The notes under the pieces: model-generated
The model's input: only the letters and a program-made list of their open reading frames with translations
The model's database searches: none
What the model was told of the DNA's origin: nothing
Shown: in pieces, positions 16,516 to 25,849 of the stretch
Position numbering within the stretch: position 1 is the stretch's first letter
Layout: each line of letters begins with the position of its first letter
NCBI GenBank assembly: GCA_947384955.1
Contig: CANDJC010000012.1
Location: 1 to 53,158, forward strand
Origin: an uncultured Eubacterium sp.
Lineage (GTDB): Bacteria > Bacillota > Clostridia > Lachnospirales > Lachnospiraceae
Reading direction: 5' to 3'
Length of the DNA stretch: 53,158 nucleotides
Position numbers and translations under genes: made by a program

Positions 16516-16902
16516 ATGTATGAGCTGGACTATGAAAAGGTGGGAATGAGAATCCGCCAGGTAAGGAAAGCAAAAGGCTGGTCACAGAGTGAGCTGGCAA
16601 AAAAGTGCGGTATCAGTATGTCGTTTCTGGGACATATTGAGCGCGGGTCGAGAATTATGAGTATGGAGACTTTTGTGAATATCTGTACAGCGCTGGATGC
16701 TGGGGCGGATGAACTGCTCTGGGGTGTGGCAAATCCGTCGGATGCGGTACTGGATATGTGGAACCGGCCGGATAAGAAGAAAGAAAAGAAAAAATCCGGC
16801 GGAAAAACGGCGGATGGAGAAGCAGAGCATGCAAAGGCGGACAGCTATGCAATGTATGTCAGGATTATGAAGTCGGTGGCTGAGATTATGAATGAAAACT
16901 GA
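16516..16902 (+). CDS. XRE-family helix-turn-helix regulator
   Basis: A 128-residue protein whose first 65 residues form a Cro/CI-type helix-turn-helix (GMRIRQVRKAKGWSQSELAK, then SMSFLGHIERGSR). A lysine-rich linker (KKKEKKKSGG) and a short C-terminal helix follow, with no peptidase or sensor domain. An AGGAGAG site precedes the ATG. It is the first gene before the polysaccharide locus and may regulate it; the palindromic sites upstream are candidate operators. Both ideas are inference. Confidence 0.9.
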   Translation: MYELDYEKVGMRIRQVRKAKGWSQSELAKKCGISMSFLGHIERGSRIMSMETFVNICTALDAGADELLWGVANPSDAVLDMWNRPDKKKEKKKSGGKTADGEAEHAKADSYAMYVRIMKSVAEIMNEN

Positions 16903-17040
16903 TACGGCAGATGACAGGAACCAGGCAGAGCTGTACAGGCTCTGTGTGTTGAAAACCAGAAGTCTGATAAGGCTGACATAGGATTTATGCAGTGAAAAAT
17001 ACTGCGCATTCAGTCTGAAAGTGAAAGGATAAAGTACAGG

Positions 17041-18522
17041 GTGGAGAGACAGAATTCTTGGAAAAGAACAGAGGAAATAGAAATAGATTTGGCAGATTTG
17101 CTGAGAAAGCTTTGCCTGCAATGGAAGCAGATAGCAGCCTGTATGCTGGTATTTGCGGTGATTTTAGGTGTATATGGGTGGAAGAAGGCAAGAGATATAT
17201 CTGAGACGGAAGTCATAAAGACAGAAGAAATGACAGAATCAGAAGCACAGGCTGTTTCGGATGCCGTTTGTCTAAAAGAGGAAATCGATGGACAGGCAGC
17301 ATATCTGGAACATTCAGTTCTTATGCAGACGGACCCATATCATAAATCGAAATGCATCATGCTTTATGCCATTGACCATGCAGAAAGAAAAGAACTGCCG
17401 AAAATTGCAGAAAGCTATTTAAATTTTGTAATGAATGGCGGGGCTGCAGATATTCTGGCAGAATCTAAAAGCAGCTGGAATATGGAAAAGATTTATATAG
17501 CAGAGCTGATATCAGCATATCAGAAAACATATAGCTCACCTTATCAGATTGTTGTGGATAGCGTGACGGACAGCGGCATATGGTCAGAAGCTTTATTTTA
17601 TATAGAAATAACGGGCAAAGATGTCCAGACAGCAAAAACGATGGCACTGGATATGCAGGATGTCCTGGAAAAATATTCTGCACAAATAAAGCGGTCCGCG
17701 GGCAGCCACAGGCTGGAACTTGTCAGCAGCGTAGAAAGCGTGACTTCTGACAGCGGTTTGCAGACGCAGCAGCGGGATAAAAAAGCATCGCTTTCAGCAA
17801 ACAGGACAAGTTTAAAAAACATGACAGATGCTTTCAATGCAGTGCAGCTGGCAGCTTATCAAAAAGCTGCTGGTGTGAAAGAAGCAGGATGGCAGGAAGA
17901 AACGGAATCTGATGCAGAAGAAGAGCAAATGGAAGTATCGCAAGTGAAATACACAGTGCTGGGAGCTGCGGGAGGGATTTTTGTATATTGCTGTATGTTT
18001 ATATGCTGTTATATTTTTCGGGATACGGTAAAAAGTACCGAAGAAATGAGAAGAATGTACACATTTCCGGTTTATGGCAGAATTCTGTTAAAAAGAAGCA
18101 CTGGAAAAAATAGAAAAATGCTGTCAGATATACAGACAGATGCGTTTGGCTGTACAAAGGCACAAGTGTTTCACAGAGTCAGATTTGCCTGTCAGAAGCA
18201 GTGTGTTACAAGGTTATGTGCAGCATCCGGTTTTCCGCTTACTGTGCTGGAAAGAGAGTGTCTGGACAGCATGGCGCAACAGCTTAGAAAATACGGAATT
18301 GAGCTGATTATTGCTGAAAGTGTCAGTGCGAATACAGGTTTATGGGAGCATTTAGCAGAAATTGGAAATGTTCTGATGATATGCAGACTGGGTACGACAA
18401 CAAGGCGGATGATTGATGATGCTATGTATTTTTATGTAGAAAACAAAATTGCTGTTATAGGTGCAGCCGTGTTTTCAAAAAAGGATAAAAAGATAAAACC
18501 GGATATGGCTGTGAGAGTCTGA
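17041..18522 (+). CDS. Wzz-like polysaccharide chain-length protein with a degenerate kinase-like tail
   Basis: A 493-residue membrane protein starting at GTG. It has transmembrane segments near residues 31-46 (ACMLVFAVILGVYGW) and 303-325 (LGAAGGIFVYCCMFICC) with a mostly helical outside region between them, the layout of Wzz/polysaccharide co-polymerases. The 170-residue cytoplasmic tail is placed like a BY-kinase domain, but I see no Walker A GxxGxGKT/S motif and no tyrosine cluster, so it would lack kinase activity. Homology is weak and the call rests on topology and position at the head of the locus. Confidence 0.68.
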   Translation: MERQNSWKRTEEIEIDLADLLRKLCLQWKQIAACMLVFAVILGVYGWKKARDISETEVIKTEEMTESEAQAVSDAVCLKEEIDGQAAYLEHSVLMQTDPYHKSKCIMLYAIDHAERKELPKIAESYLNFVMNGGAADILAESKSSWNMEKIYIAELISAYQKTYSSPYQIVVDSVTDSGIWSEALFYIEITGKDVQTAKTMALDMQDVLEKYSAQIKRSAGSHRLELVSSVESVTSDSGLQTQQRDKKASLSANRTSLKNMTDAFNAVQLAAYQKAAGVKEAGWQEETESDAEEEQMEVSQVKYTVLGAAGGIFVYCCMFICCYIFRDTVKSTEEMRRMYTFPVYGRILLKRSTGKNRKMLSDIQTDAFGCTKAQVFHRVRFACQKQCVTRLCAASGFPLTVLERECLDSMAQQLRKYGIELIIAESVSANTGLWEHLAEIGNVLMICRLGTTTRRMIDDAMYFYVENKIAVIGAAVFSKKDKKIKPDMAVRV

Positions 18523-18667
18523 AGGCTGCATAGACGTGGAAGGGGTTATAAAAGCTATGCAAAAGCATGGAAAATGCCTGTGCAGGATATGCTGCGGGGA
18601 TGGCGGAGCCGGCCTTTTTATTCGAAATGCAGCGAAATATGCTGTCAGCGGCGGATAAGGAGATAAA

Positions 18668-19789
18668 ATGCGGAAATGTGTTCTTATGCTTGTGAATCAT
18701 GATGTGGTTATTTATAATTTCCGGCTGGAACTGGTGGAAAAACTCCTGAATGACGGCTATGAGGTTCACATATCAAGTCCTTATGGAGAACGTATTGGTG
18801 AGCTGGTTTCTCTGGGTGCGGTATATCATGAAACCGTTATAGAGCGTCATGGAATGAATCCTCTGAATGAGGTGAAAATTCTAAGCAGGTATCGAAAAAT
18901 AATTGCAGCTATTCATCCGTTTATCGTTCTTGGCTACACGATTAAGCCCAATATTTATGGAGCAGTTGCTGCAAGGAGTGCAGGTATTCCATTTGTAGCG
19001 AATATTACCGGACTTGGAACAGCTGCTGGAAACAGCGGGGCAGGACAGTGGCTGGCTGTTTTGCTTTATAAAGCAGCATTCACCCATATACAGCGTGTAT
19101 TTTTTCAAAATGAAGAAAATAGGAAATTTTTTCTTGCAAATAATATTGCTGCAGACAGATACAGGATGCTTCCTGGCAGCGGCGTTAACCTGGAACGATA
19201 TCCGTTTACACTGCTTCCGCAGTGCGGAGATGGAAAAACAGGAAAGCCTGTAAAGTTTGCGTTTATTTCCCGCATTATGAAAGAAAAAGGAATTGAGCAG
19301 TTTCTTGCAGCAGCAGAATGTGTATGTGCCCGTTATCCAGCTGTTGAATTTCATGTCTGCGGGTTTTGTGAAAATGAGTATGAAGGAAGACTGGAAGAAA
19401 TGAATGCAGCCGGTGTAGTTACCTATCATGGGATGATTCGGGACGTTGCGGGTTTTATGAGCAGTATTCACTGTGTTGTACATCCTACGTTCTATCCAGA
19501 GGGACTCAGTAATGTGCTTCTGGAAGCATGCAGCAGCGGCAGAGCAGTTATAACGACAGACCGGCCAGGATGCCGGGAAGCGGTAGAGAATGGAGTAAAT
19601 GGATACATAGTTCCGCAGAAGGATATAAAAAGTCTGACAGCCGCGATAGAAAGATTTATAGGGCTCACACAGAAAGAGAAAGAACAGATGGGACAGGCAG
19701 GCAGAAAAATCGCAGAAAAAAGATTTGACCGTAAGATTGTGGTTAGCGCTTATATGGATGAAATCTGGCAGGCCGAAGCTATACAGTAA
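18668..19789 (+). CDS. GT4-type glycosyltransferase
   Basis: A 373-residue GT-B glycosyltransferase. The N-terminal half reads MLVNHDVVIYNFRLELVEKL and YTIKPNIYGAVAARSAGIP, typical of CapM/PglA-type enzymes that add the second sugar to an undecaprenyl-diphosphate sugar. The C-terminal half has the donor-binding FISRIMKEKGIEQF and the E(x7)E-like region HPTFYPEGLSNVLLEACSSG. It acts at the inner membrane face. No initiating phosphosugar transferase (WcaJ/PglC type) is present in the window, so the lipid-linked first sugar must be made elsewhere. AAGGAGAT precedes the ATG. Confidence 0.93.
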   Translation: MRKCVLMLVNHDVVIYNFRLELVEKLLNDGYEVHISSPYGERIGELVSLGAVYHETVIERHGMNPLNEVKILSRYRKIIAAIHPFIVLGYTIKPNIYGAVAARSAGIPFVANITGLGTAAGNSGAGQWLAVLLYKAAFTHIQRVFFQNEENRKFFLANNIAADRYRMLPGSGVNLERYPFTLLPQCGDGKTGKPVKFAFISRIMKEKGIEQFLAAAECVCARYPAVEFHVCGFCENEYEGRLEEMNAAGVVTYHGMIRDVAGFMSSIHCVVHPTFYPEGLSNVLLEACSSGRAVITTDRPGCREAVENGVNGYIVPQKDIKSLTAAIERFIGLTQKEKEQMGQAGRKIAEKRFDRKIVVSAYMDEIWQAEAIQ

Positions 19790-19804
19790 AGGAATCATAT
19801 TTAT

Positions 19805-20812
19805 ATGAGTTTGAAATATAAAATAGTAATTATAGTTACGTGGTTTGGAGAACTTCCGGCATATTTTCCGGCATGGCTGATGAGTGCAGAATATAATAAG
19901 GACGTGGATTTTTTAATATTCAGCGACCATAAGATATCGTCCAAATCAGAAAATATTCAGTTTCAGTATATGACACTGGAAGACAGTATCCGGCTGTTTG
20001 AAGAGAAACTTCATAGAAAAATATGGATAAAAAACAGTTATAAATTTTGTGACTGCAGAGCTTTTTTTGGAATTGCTTATGAGGATTTTCTTAAGGGATA
20101 TGATTTTTGGGGATACTGCGACATAGATTTGATGTTCGGGAATATCAGGCGATTTTTAACAGATGATGTTTTGGAACGTTATGACAGGTTTTATCCGTAT
20201 GGACATCTGAGTATTTTTAGAAATACAGAAAGAATAAACAGGCTGTATCAGCTGCCGGGTGCAAGATACAGCGAAAAGGAAGTTTTCGAAAAAGCGGCAA
20301 AGACAACATTTGAAGAACATCTCGGACTGAACAGAATCTGCCGCAAGAACGGTATAAAATGGTATGTTAAAACTGATTTTGCTGATTTTGCCATGCGATA
20401 TCCAGACAGACTGGAAATGAAACATGGAAAGAAAAATTATGAAAAACAGATATTTGTCTGGGATGGCGGGGAAGCATTTTTGGTGTTTGAGAAAAAAGGC
20501 CGGGTAAAAAAAAGGCCATTAGTTTACATGCACTGGCAGAAACGGAAGCCGGTATTTATAGCAGATAGCGAAAGCCGCCAGTATGCAGTTTTTGCAGACA
20601 GAATTACATCTGCAAATATAAAAGAAATGTCCGATATCGAAGAACTGTTTCTGTCAAACAAAGCGCTGACTGGGAAAGAAAAGCAGAAATTTTCCAGAAA
20701 GTATTATATTCGCAAAATGAAAGATTTTTTTAGAAGCGATGCGGGTACAAAGTGCATGTGGCTCAGGCAGAAGCTTGATATGATTTTTGAACGGGATAAA
20801 GGGTATAGATAA
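19805..20812 (+). CDS. DUF6625-type putative glycosyltransferase, first copy
   Basis: A 335-residue protein beginning with a hydrophobic strand (YKIVIIVTWFGELP) and carrying YDFWGYCDIDLMFGNI, whose DID looks like a metal-binding DxD motif of a GT-A fold. The family is annotated as a domain of unknown function often found in polysaccharide loci; an enzymatic glycosyltransferase role is inference. A related gene lies at 21900. It follows the GT4 gene after 15 bases. The ribosome binding site is weak. Confidence 0.8.
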   Translation: MSLKYKIVIIVTWFGELPAYFPAWLMSAEYNKDVDFLIFSDHKISSKSENIQFQYMTLEDSIRLFEEKLHRKIWIKNSYKFCDCRAFFGIAYEDFLKGYDFWGYCDIDLMFGNIRRFLTDDVLERYDRFYPYGHLSIFRNTERINRLYQLPGARYSEKEVFEKAAKTTFEEHLGLNRICRKNGIKWYVKTDFADFAMRYPDRLEMKHGKKNYEKQIFVWDGGEAFLVFEKKGRVKKRPLVYMHWQKRKPVFIADSESRQYAVFADRITSANIKEMSDIEELFLSNKALTGKEKQKFSRKYYIRKMKDFFRSDAGTKCMWLRQKLDMIFERDKGYR

Positions 20813-20835
20813 CAAAAAGAGACAGGAAGGGCAGA

Positions 20836-21873
20836 ATGCAAAAACCTTATTTTAGTATTATTGTTCCGGTATATATGGTAGAAAAATATGTTTCTCATTG
20901 TATAGAAGATATACTGAAACAGACATTTCAAAGCTATGAATTAATACTTGTAGATGATGGCTCTGCTGACAGCAGCGGTGCGATATGTGACCGGTATTCG
21001 AAAGCGTATAAACAGATTAAAGCGATTCATACGAAAAACCAGGGACTGCCGGCGGCACGGAATAACGGGATTAAGGCTGCCAGTGGAGAATGGTTCGTTT
21101 TTATAGATTCGGATGATAGAATTGATTCACGGTATTTTTTGAAAGCGATATACGAAAAAACAAAGAACAGGAGTATAGATATTTTGACATATGGATGTAT
21201 ACAGGCCAGCGAAAAAACAGGCATGGCGCTTAAGAGAATGTATGCAGATATGGGAACTATGAATCAGTTTGCTTCTGTAAAAGAGAAAGTGAGATGGTGT
21301 GTCACTTATTCCAGGCTTTCTGTATCTGCGTGGCTTCATGCGTGTTCAAAACGTTTTTTGATTCAAAATCAGCTTTATTTTAATGAAGATTTAAAGACGG
21401 CGGAGGACATTGAGTGGTTTTTCCGTGCATTAAGCTGTGAACCAGAGATATGCGGAATGAACGGGACACCATACCGCTATATCATAAGAGAAAATTCTAT
21501 CTGTACCGGAGTAAAAAAAAGCGGATTTTGGAAATACAGGGAAGAAGCTGTACGGCTGTCCGTGAATGCAGTAAAAAATGCCAGGACAGACAGGGAATAT
21601 AAGAAAATTTTATATTCGGCACTGGCATATCATTATTATGTTCAGCTTGCAGACATTGGAAGTGAGCCGGTAAAGGAAAAAAAGAGGGAAGCCTTTGACA
21701 GGATGAAAGATTTAGAACCTCTGCAGCGTTATGCATGTGGCAGAAAATCGAAAATCAGCAGATGTATTGTCCGTATGTTTGGTATAGAAAAAGGAGCGGA
21801 GATATTAAGCAGTTATGTAAAAGCCAGAGCACTTTTAAATGGGTATCCCGTCCGTTCAATGGCTTGTAAATAA
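20836..21873 (+). CDS. GT2 family glycosyltransferase
   Basis: A 345-residue GT-A enzyme opening with YFSIIVPVYMVEKYVSHCI, then LILVDDGSADSSGAICDRY and IDSDDRID, the nucleotide and metal-binding motifs of family 2, and AEDIEWFFRAL as the catalytic-acid region. The sugar donor cannot be told. A GACAGGAAGG site precedes the ATG by seven or eight bases; the gene fits the run of closely spaced transferase genes. Confidence 0.94.
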   Translation: MQKPYFSIIVPVYMVEKYVSHCIEDILKQTFQSYELILVDDGSADSSGAICDRYSKAYKQIKAIHTKNQGLPAARNNGIKAASGEWFVFIDSDDRIDSRYFLKAIYEKTKNRSIDILTYGCIQASEKTGMALKRMYADMGTMNQFASVKEKVRWCVTYSRLSVSAWLHACSKRFLIQNQLYFNEDLKTAEDIEWFFRALSCEPEICGMNGTPYRYIIRENSICTGVKKSGFWKYREEAVRLSVNAVKNARTDREYKKILYSALAYHYYVQLADIGSEPVKEKKREAFDRMKDLEPLQRYACGRKSKISRCIVRMFGIEKGAEILSSYVKARALLNGYPVRSMACK

Positions 21874-21899
21874 AACAGGTTCAATTGGAGGAGCATGCT

Positions 21900-22883
21900 T
21901 TGAAAATAGTTTTTATTGTACCGTATTTCGGAACATTTCCTGACGGTTTTAATCTTTTATTAAAGTCAATCGAAAAAAATAAAGAGAATTATACATGGCT
22001 TTTTTTCACAGATGACAGGCGTGATTATGACTGGCCTTCGAATACGATTGTGAAATACGGTTCTTTTTCTTCATTGAAAAAGCAGATACAGAAAAGATTC
22101 GATTTTCCGGTCAGTCTGGAACGTCCGTATAAACTCTGCGATTATAAGCCGGCTTACGGATATATTTTTGAAAAATTCATAGAAGGTTATGATTTTTGGG
22201 GACACTGTGACATAGACTGCATTTATGGAAAACTGGATCATTTTTTTACGGATGAAGAGTTTAAATCCGATAAAATCCTGCGTCTGGGCCATATGACTTT
22301 ATATAGAAATACAAAGCAGAACAATCGCAGATTTATGGATACAGCAGACGGGCGGAAGCGATATAAAGAAGTATATACAACAGAAGCATCCTGTGCATTT
22401 GATGAAAATAACAGTATGAAGAATCTGAATATATGCGATATATGGCGGGAACACGGGTATTCAGAATGTCTTATGGATGAAGCTTTTGCTAACATATGGG
22501 CAAAAGGAAATACATTTCGTCTTACAGTTCAGAAAAATGGTGCAGATTATGAAATAGAGAAGAAAAAAAGAAGCCTGTTTATCTGGAAGAACGGAATTTT
22601 AAAACGGTTATGTATTGAGGATGGGAAGCTGACGGAACGGGAATATCTGTACATACACATGATGGGAAGAGTTATGAAAAATCTTGTGACTGGCTCGGAT
22701 ATATCACAGTTTAAAATAATACCAAACCAGTATAGGAATCTTAAGCATGTGCCAGAGAATGTGCATGAATTTTATTGTGAAAAATGGCGCACAGTTAATT
22801 GTCAGTATGTAAGACTCAGGACGAAATATCTGTGGATAAAGTTAAAAAGGTTTTCAGATAACAGGAAGAAAAATAAACACTGA
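21900..22883 (+). CDS. DUF6625-type putative glycosyltransferase, second copy
   Basis: A 327-residue homologue of the gene at 19805: it starts KIVFIVPYFGTFPDGF and has YDFWGHCDIDCIYGKL with the same DID motif, followed by a similar order of motifs (LGHMTLYRNT, then SLFIWKNG, then YIHM). The TTG at 21900 is preferred because GGAGGAG lies six bases upstream and the intervening ATG runs into a stop. Two diverged copies imply two different linkages or sugars rather than redundancy; this is inference. Confidence 0.82.
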   Translation: MKIVFIVPYFGTFPDGFNLLLKSIEKNKENYTWLFFTDDRRDYDWPSNTIVKYGSFSSLKKQIQKRFDFPVSLERPYKLCDYKPAYGYIFEKFIEGYDFWGHCDIDCIYGKLDHFFTDEEFKSDKILRLGHMTLYRNTKQNNRRFMDTADGRKRYKEVYTTEASCAFDENNSMKNLNICDIWREHGYSECLMDEAFANIWAKGNTFRLTVQKNGADYEIEKKKRSLFIWKNGILKRLCIEDGKLTEREYLYIHMMGRVMKNLVTGSDISQFKIIPNQYRNLKHVPENVHEFYCEKWRTVNCQYVRLRTKYLWIKLKRFSDNRKKNKH

Positions 22884-22893
22884 TAGGAGTTTT

Positions 22894-23934
22894 ATGATTT
22901 ATATAATGGCAGCCCTGCTGTTTCCGGGGTTCTGTTTTCCGAAGTCAAAATTTTGCTTTTATACAGAGTCGATGGCGCTTGCTGCAGTTCTGGGCGGATT
23001 TAACGGGGATCTTGATTTAAATAATTACAGGCATAGGTATGAATTAGAATTGATACCGTTTGAATTTGAACAGCTCATGTATTCAGGAGTATCTTCTTTT
23101 TTTCACAGAATAGGAGTGAGCTTTGAATGGTATCATTTTATACTTACAGCAATTACGGTTTTTATAATAGCGATATGTGTGCGAAGTCTGACTGAACATT
23201 CTGCATATGCAATGTCGCTGATTAGTACATTTGCCCTTCTTGAAACAGCATGGCAGTTAAAGACACTGACTGCAATGGGAATGTCGGTGCTTGCATTATG
23301 GTGGCATTACCAAAAAATATATGTTTCAGATAATCCGGGAGCAATGCATAAAGCAGTATTTCTTATGCTGGTACTGGCGGCAGCGCAGTTTCATTATCTT
23401 GCGTTATTTTTTGTTCTTTTTCTATTTGTGAAAAAAAAGAATCATGTTTTTGTAATGATTAAAAATATGCTGCTCTTTGATCTGATTTTCTTTTGTTTTT
23501 CAGATGTAGTAATAAAAACCGCGGCGAAATTTTTGTATTCGCTGCACAGGTACACGCAGCCTATGTCAATTCCGAGTATTATGATTACAATTGCGTGGCA
23601 GGTATCCGCAATTGCTGTGGTTTACTGTGCACAAAGATATCATAAAGATGAATTCAGCGGGTGGATATTACAGGGGACGCTCTTGTTTTTGCTTCTCATT
23701 CCAATGTATAAGTATACGGTTGTTGCTACCCGTATATTCAGAATCTGGATGGTTTTTACTGCCATATATATTTCAAAATTACACAGGCAGGGGATGCGGG
23801 TCAGTTTATACCGTATTCTGTATGATGCATATAATTTTGGCTCTCTGGGGTACTGGTTTGTTTTCATTAATGTATACAATGGTACAGAATCATCTGTTAA
23901 GTATCTGCTTACGAATCATATTTTAAATGGATAA
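22894..23934 (+). CDS. EpsG-family O-antigen/exopolysaccharide polymerase-like membrane protein
   Basis: A 346-residue protein with about nine or ten hydrophobic segments. The N-terminal part has the EpsG-like pattern of an acidic and tyrosine-rich loop (DLDLNNYRHRYE) followed by PFEFEQLMYSG, and a large loop near the C-terminus (YKYTVVATRIFRIWM). EpsG/Wzy proteins join repeat units on the outer face of the membrane. It is the only polymerase candidate in the locus. TAGGAG lies close to the ATG. Confidence 0.8.
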   Translation: MIYIMAALLFPGFCFPKSKFCFYTESMALAAVLGGFNGDLDLNNYRHRYELELIPFEFEQLMYSGVSSFFHRIGVSFEWYHFILTAITVFIIAICVRSLTEHSAYAMSLISTFALLETAWQLKTLTAMGMSVLALWWHYQKIYVSDNPGAMHKAVFLMLVLAAAQFHYLALFFVLFLFVKKKNHVFVMIKNMLLFDLIFFCFSDVVIKTAAKFLYSLHRYTQPMSIPSIMITIAWQVSAIAVVYCAQRYHKDEFSGWILQGTLLFLLLIPMYKYTVVATRIFRIWMVFTAIYISKLHRQGMRVSLYRILYDAYNFGSLGYWFVFINVYNGTESSVKYLLTNHILNG

Positions 23935-23978
23935 ATGGACTCGCATTATAATATAGACAGTTAACGGAGGATGATGAA

Positions 23979-24782
23979 TTGAAAATAGCTGTCATCAGTA
24001 TCAACATTGGAAAGTACATAGATTTCTGGGAAGATTTTTATAAAAGTGCAAAAAAGAATTTTTTGCCGGAACATATAAGACATTTTTTTGTATTTACAGA
24101 CCAAAAGCAGATTCTTTTTCAGCATCGGAAGGATGTATCGGTAATACAGCAGAAAAACCTGGGCTGGCCAGGGAATACACTGATGCGTTATGAGATGTTT
24201 TGCAGGATTGAAAATAAACTTAAGGATTTTGATTATATCTTTTTTGCAAATGCAAATCTGTATTTTTTCAAGCCTGTCGGAGATGAGATTCTGCCAAAGG
24301 GAAATGAAAGGCTTGTTTTTGTGCAGCGGCAGACATCATACATATGGAAAAAACCGAAGATGCCGTATGAAACAAATCCGCGGAGCACGGCATATGTAAG
24401 ACCAGGAGAAAGCAGTCTGTATGTTCGCGGCGGATTTAATGGCGGCTGTGCAGAAGCTTTTCTGGAAATGAGCAGAATTTTGCGTAATCAGATTGAAACG
24501 GACAGGAAAAATGGAATTACTGCAGTCTGGCATGATGAATCGCATCTTGCCAGATATGTGATAGGAAGAAAGGACGTTAAAATTCTTTCCCCGGGATATT
24601 TGTATCCAGAGGGCTTGGTTATGCCTTATCCTAAAATGATATTAATCCGTCCGAAAGATAATCAGGCGGTCAGGTTTGGCACAGAGAAGGGAAGAATTTT
24701 GATTATGAAAGATAAGGCCTTTTTAACATTTCGAAATCTGATATACATCATATTGATACGTCTGCGTGTCATTAAATTTTAA
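23979..24782 (+). CDS. GT6-family glycosyltransferase (ABO blood-group enzyme family)
   Basis: A 267-residue protein covering the full catalytic domain of CAZy family GT6. Visible family motifs are HFFVFTD (35-41), GWPGNTLMRYEMF (62-74), FFANANLYFF (88-97), MPYETNPRSTAYV (128-140), GGFNGG (151-156), WHDESHL (184-190) and LSPGYLYPEG (203-212). The mammalian metal-binding DxD is NAN (91-93) here, as in described bacterial GT6 enzymes that do not need metal. Mammalian members transfer alpha-1,3-linked Gal or GalNAc. The protein has no membrane anchor. The start is TTG with GGAGG eight bases upstream. The donor sugar is not determined by sequence alone. Confidence 0.9.
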   Translation: MKIAVISINIGKYIDFWEDFYKSAKKNFLPEHIRHFFVFTDQKQILFQHRKDVSVIQQKNLGWPGNTLMRYEMFCRIENKLKDFDYIFFANANLYFFKPVGDEILPKGNERLVFVQRQTSYIWKKPKMPYETNPRSTAYVRPGESSLYVRGGFNGGCAEAFLEMSRILRNQIETDRKNGITAVWHDESHLARYVIGRKDVKILSPGYLYPEGLVMPYPKMILIRPKDNQAVRFGTEKGRILIMKDKAFLTFRNLIYIILIRLRVIKF

Positions 24783-24807
24783 GTGCTCTGGGGAGGAAGA
24801 TGCTTTT

Positions 24808-25833
24808 ATGTGTAAAATATCTGTTGTTACCAGCGTTTGGAATGGTGAAAAATACATTGGCGAGACAATAATGAGAGTTAGAAACCAGACTTTTACGGAC
24901 TGGGAATACATTATTATAGATAACTGTTCCGATGACAGAACAGCAGAAATTGTTCAAAAGCATGTAAAAAAGGACAGCAGAATTAAATTTATTCAAAATG
25001 ACAGGAATCTTGGAATATCACCCAATTTAAATAAAGGAATACGGTTAGCAAAAGGCAGATATATTGCAAGGCTGGATCATGATGACCTTTGTTATCCCAG
25101 ACGGCTTGAAGTACAGTATCAATATATGGAAACACATCCTGAAATACTGCTGTCCGGGTGTGGTGCGGATCAGTGGATAAAAGGAAAGATATATCCTGGC
25201 ACAAATGCCGTAAAAGCTGCAGATGAAAAAGAAGTGCGGTTTGCAATGGTATTTGCTTTTTTTTCAATTATGGCACATTCAACATTCTTTTTCCGCAGAC
25301 AGGAAATCATAGATAAAGGAATCTGGTATCGGGATTTAAAGTATGTTGAAGATCTGGCATTTATTTTTGACACGTTAAGAGCAGGAAAAGCCGGATATTT
25401 ACCGGAACCTCTCATTGCTTATCGGATACATGGCGCCCAGGTCACGAAAAATCTGTCTGCTGCACTGAAATTTACGGAACAGAAGGATGTTTTTTTTGAA
25501 TATCTGAATGCAATAGATGTCAGAGATAAAGAAATTGTCAGAAAAGCATTTCTTGGCAGCATAGAAGGTGAAAAGGACATGCGGCGTTATGCGAAAGCAA
25601 TGGCGGATTATGCAGAGACATGCGGTATCAAAGGAAATCTGGCTGAAAATGCGTGTGTCAGACAGATGTATCGCAGAGTATTTGACAGACAGCGGTGCGG
25701 GCTGAAAATGCTATCCGTATATGGGCGCAGTCCTTTGAGAGAACCTGTATGGTTTTTCAAACGAAGAGGATTATCTTTGATCAGGCAGTGTGTGCTGAAA
25801 GAAGATAAAATGGAAATAAGGCTGTCGGACTGA
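24808..25833 (+). CDS. GT2 family glycosyltransferase
   Basis: A 341-residue GT-A enzyme with CKISVVTSVWNGEKYIGETI, IIIDNCSDDRTAEIVQ and ARLDHDDLCYP, the family 2 donor and metal motifs, and YVEDLAFIFDTL as the acceptor/catalytic-acid region. The C-terminal 100 residues are basic and may sit at the membrane. GGGAGGAA lies nine bases before the ATG at 24808, which I prefer over the in-frame upstream start overlapping the GT6 gene. The acceptor and donor are unknown. Confidence 0.93.
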   Translation: MCKISVVTSVWNGEKYIGETIMRVRNQTFTDWEYIIIDNCSDDRTAEIVQKHVKKDSRIKFIQNDRNLGISPNLNKGIRLAKGRYIARLDHDDLCYPRRLEVQYQYMETHPEILLSGCGADQWIKGKIYPGTNAVKAADEKEVRFAMVFAFFSIMAHSTFFFRRQEIIDKGIWYRDLKYVEDLAFIFDTLRAGKAGYLPEPLIAYRIHGAQVTKNLSAALKFTEQKDVFFEYLNAIDVRDKEIVRKAFLGSIEGEKDMRRYAKAMADYAETCGIKGNLAENACVRQMYRRVFDRQRCGLKMLSVYGRSPLREPVWFFKRRGLSLIRQCVLKEDKMEIRLSD

Positions 25834-25849
25834 AACAGGGAGGATTATA

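Noticed and set aside
16341-16523. 60-codon frame beginning inside the right inverted site
   Set aside because: No ribosome binding site; the start is part of the palindrome and the end overlaps the XRE gene.
18881-19798. 305-codon antisense frame over the GT4 gene
   Set aside because: Cysteine/serine-rich low-quality translation opposite a well supported glycosyltransferase.
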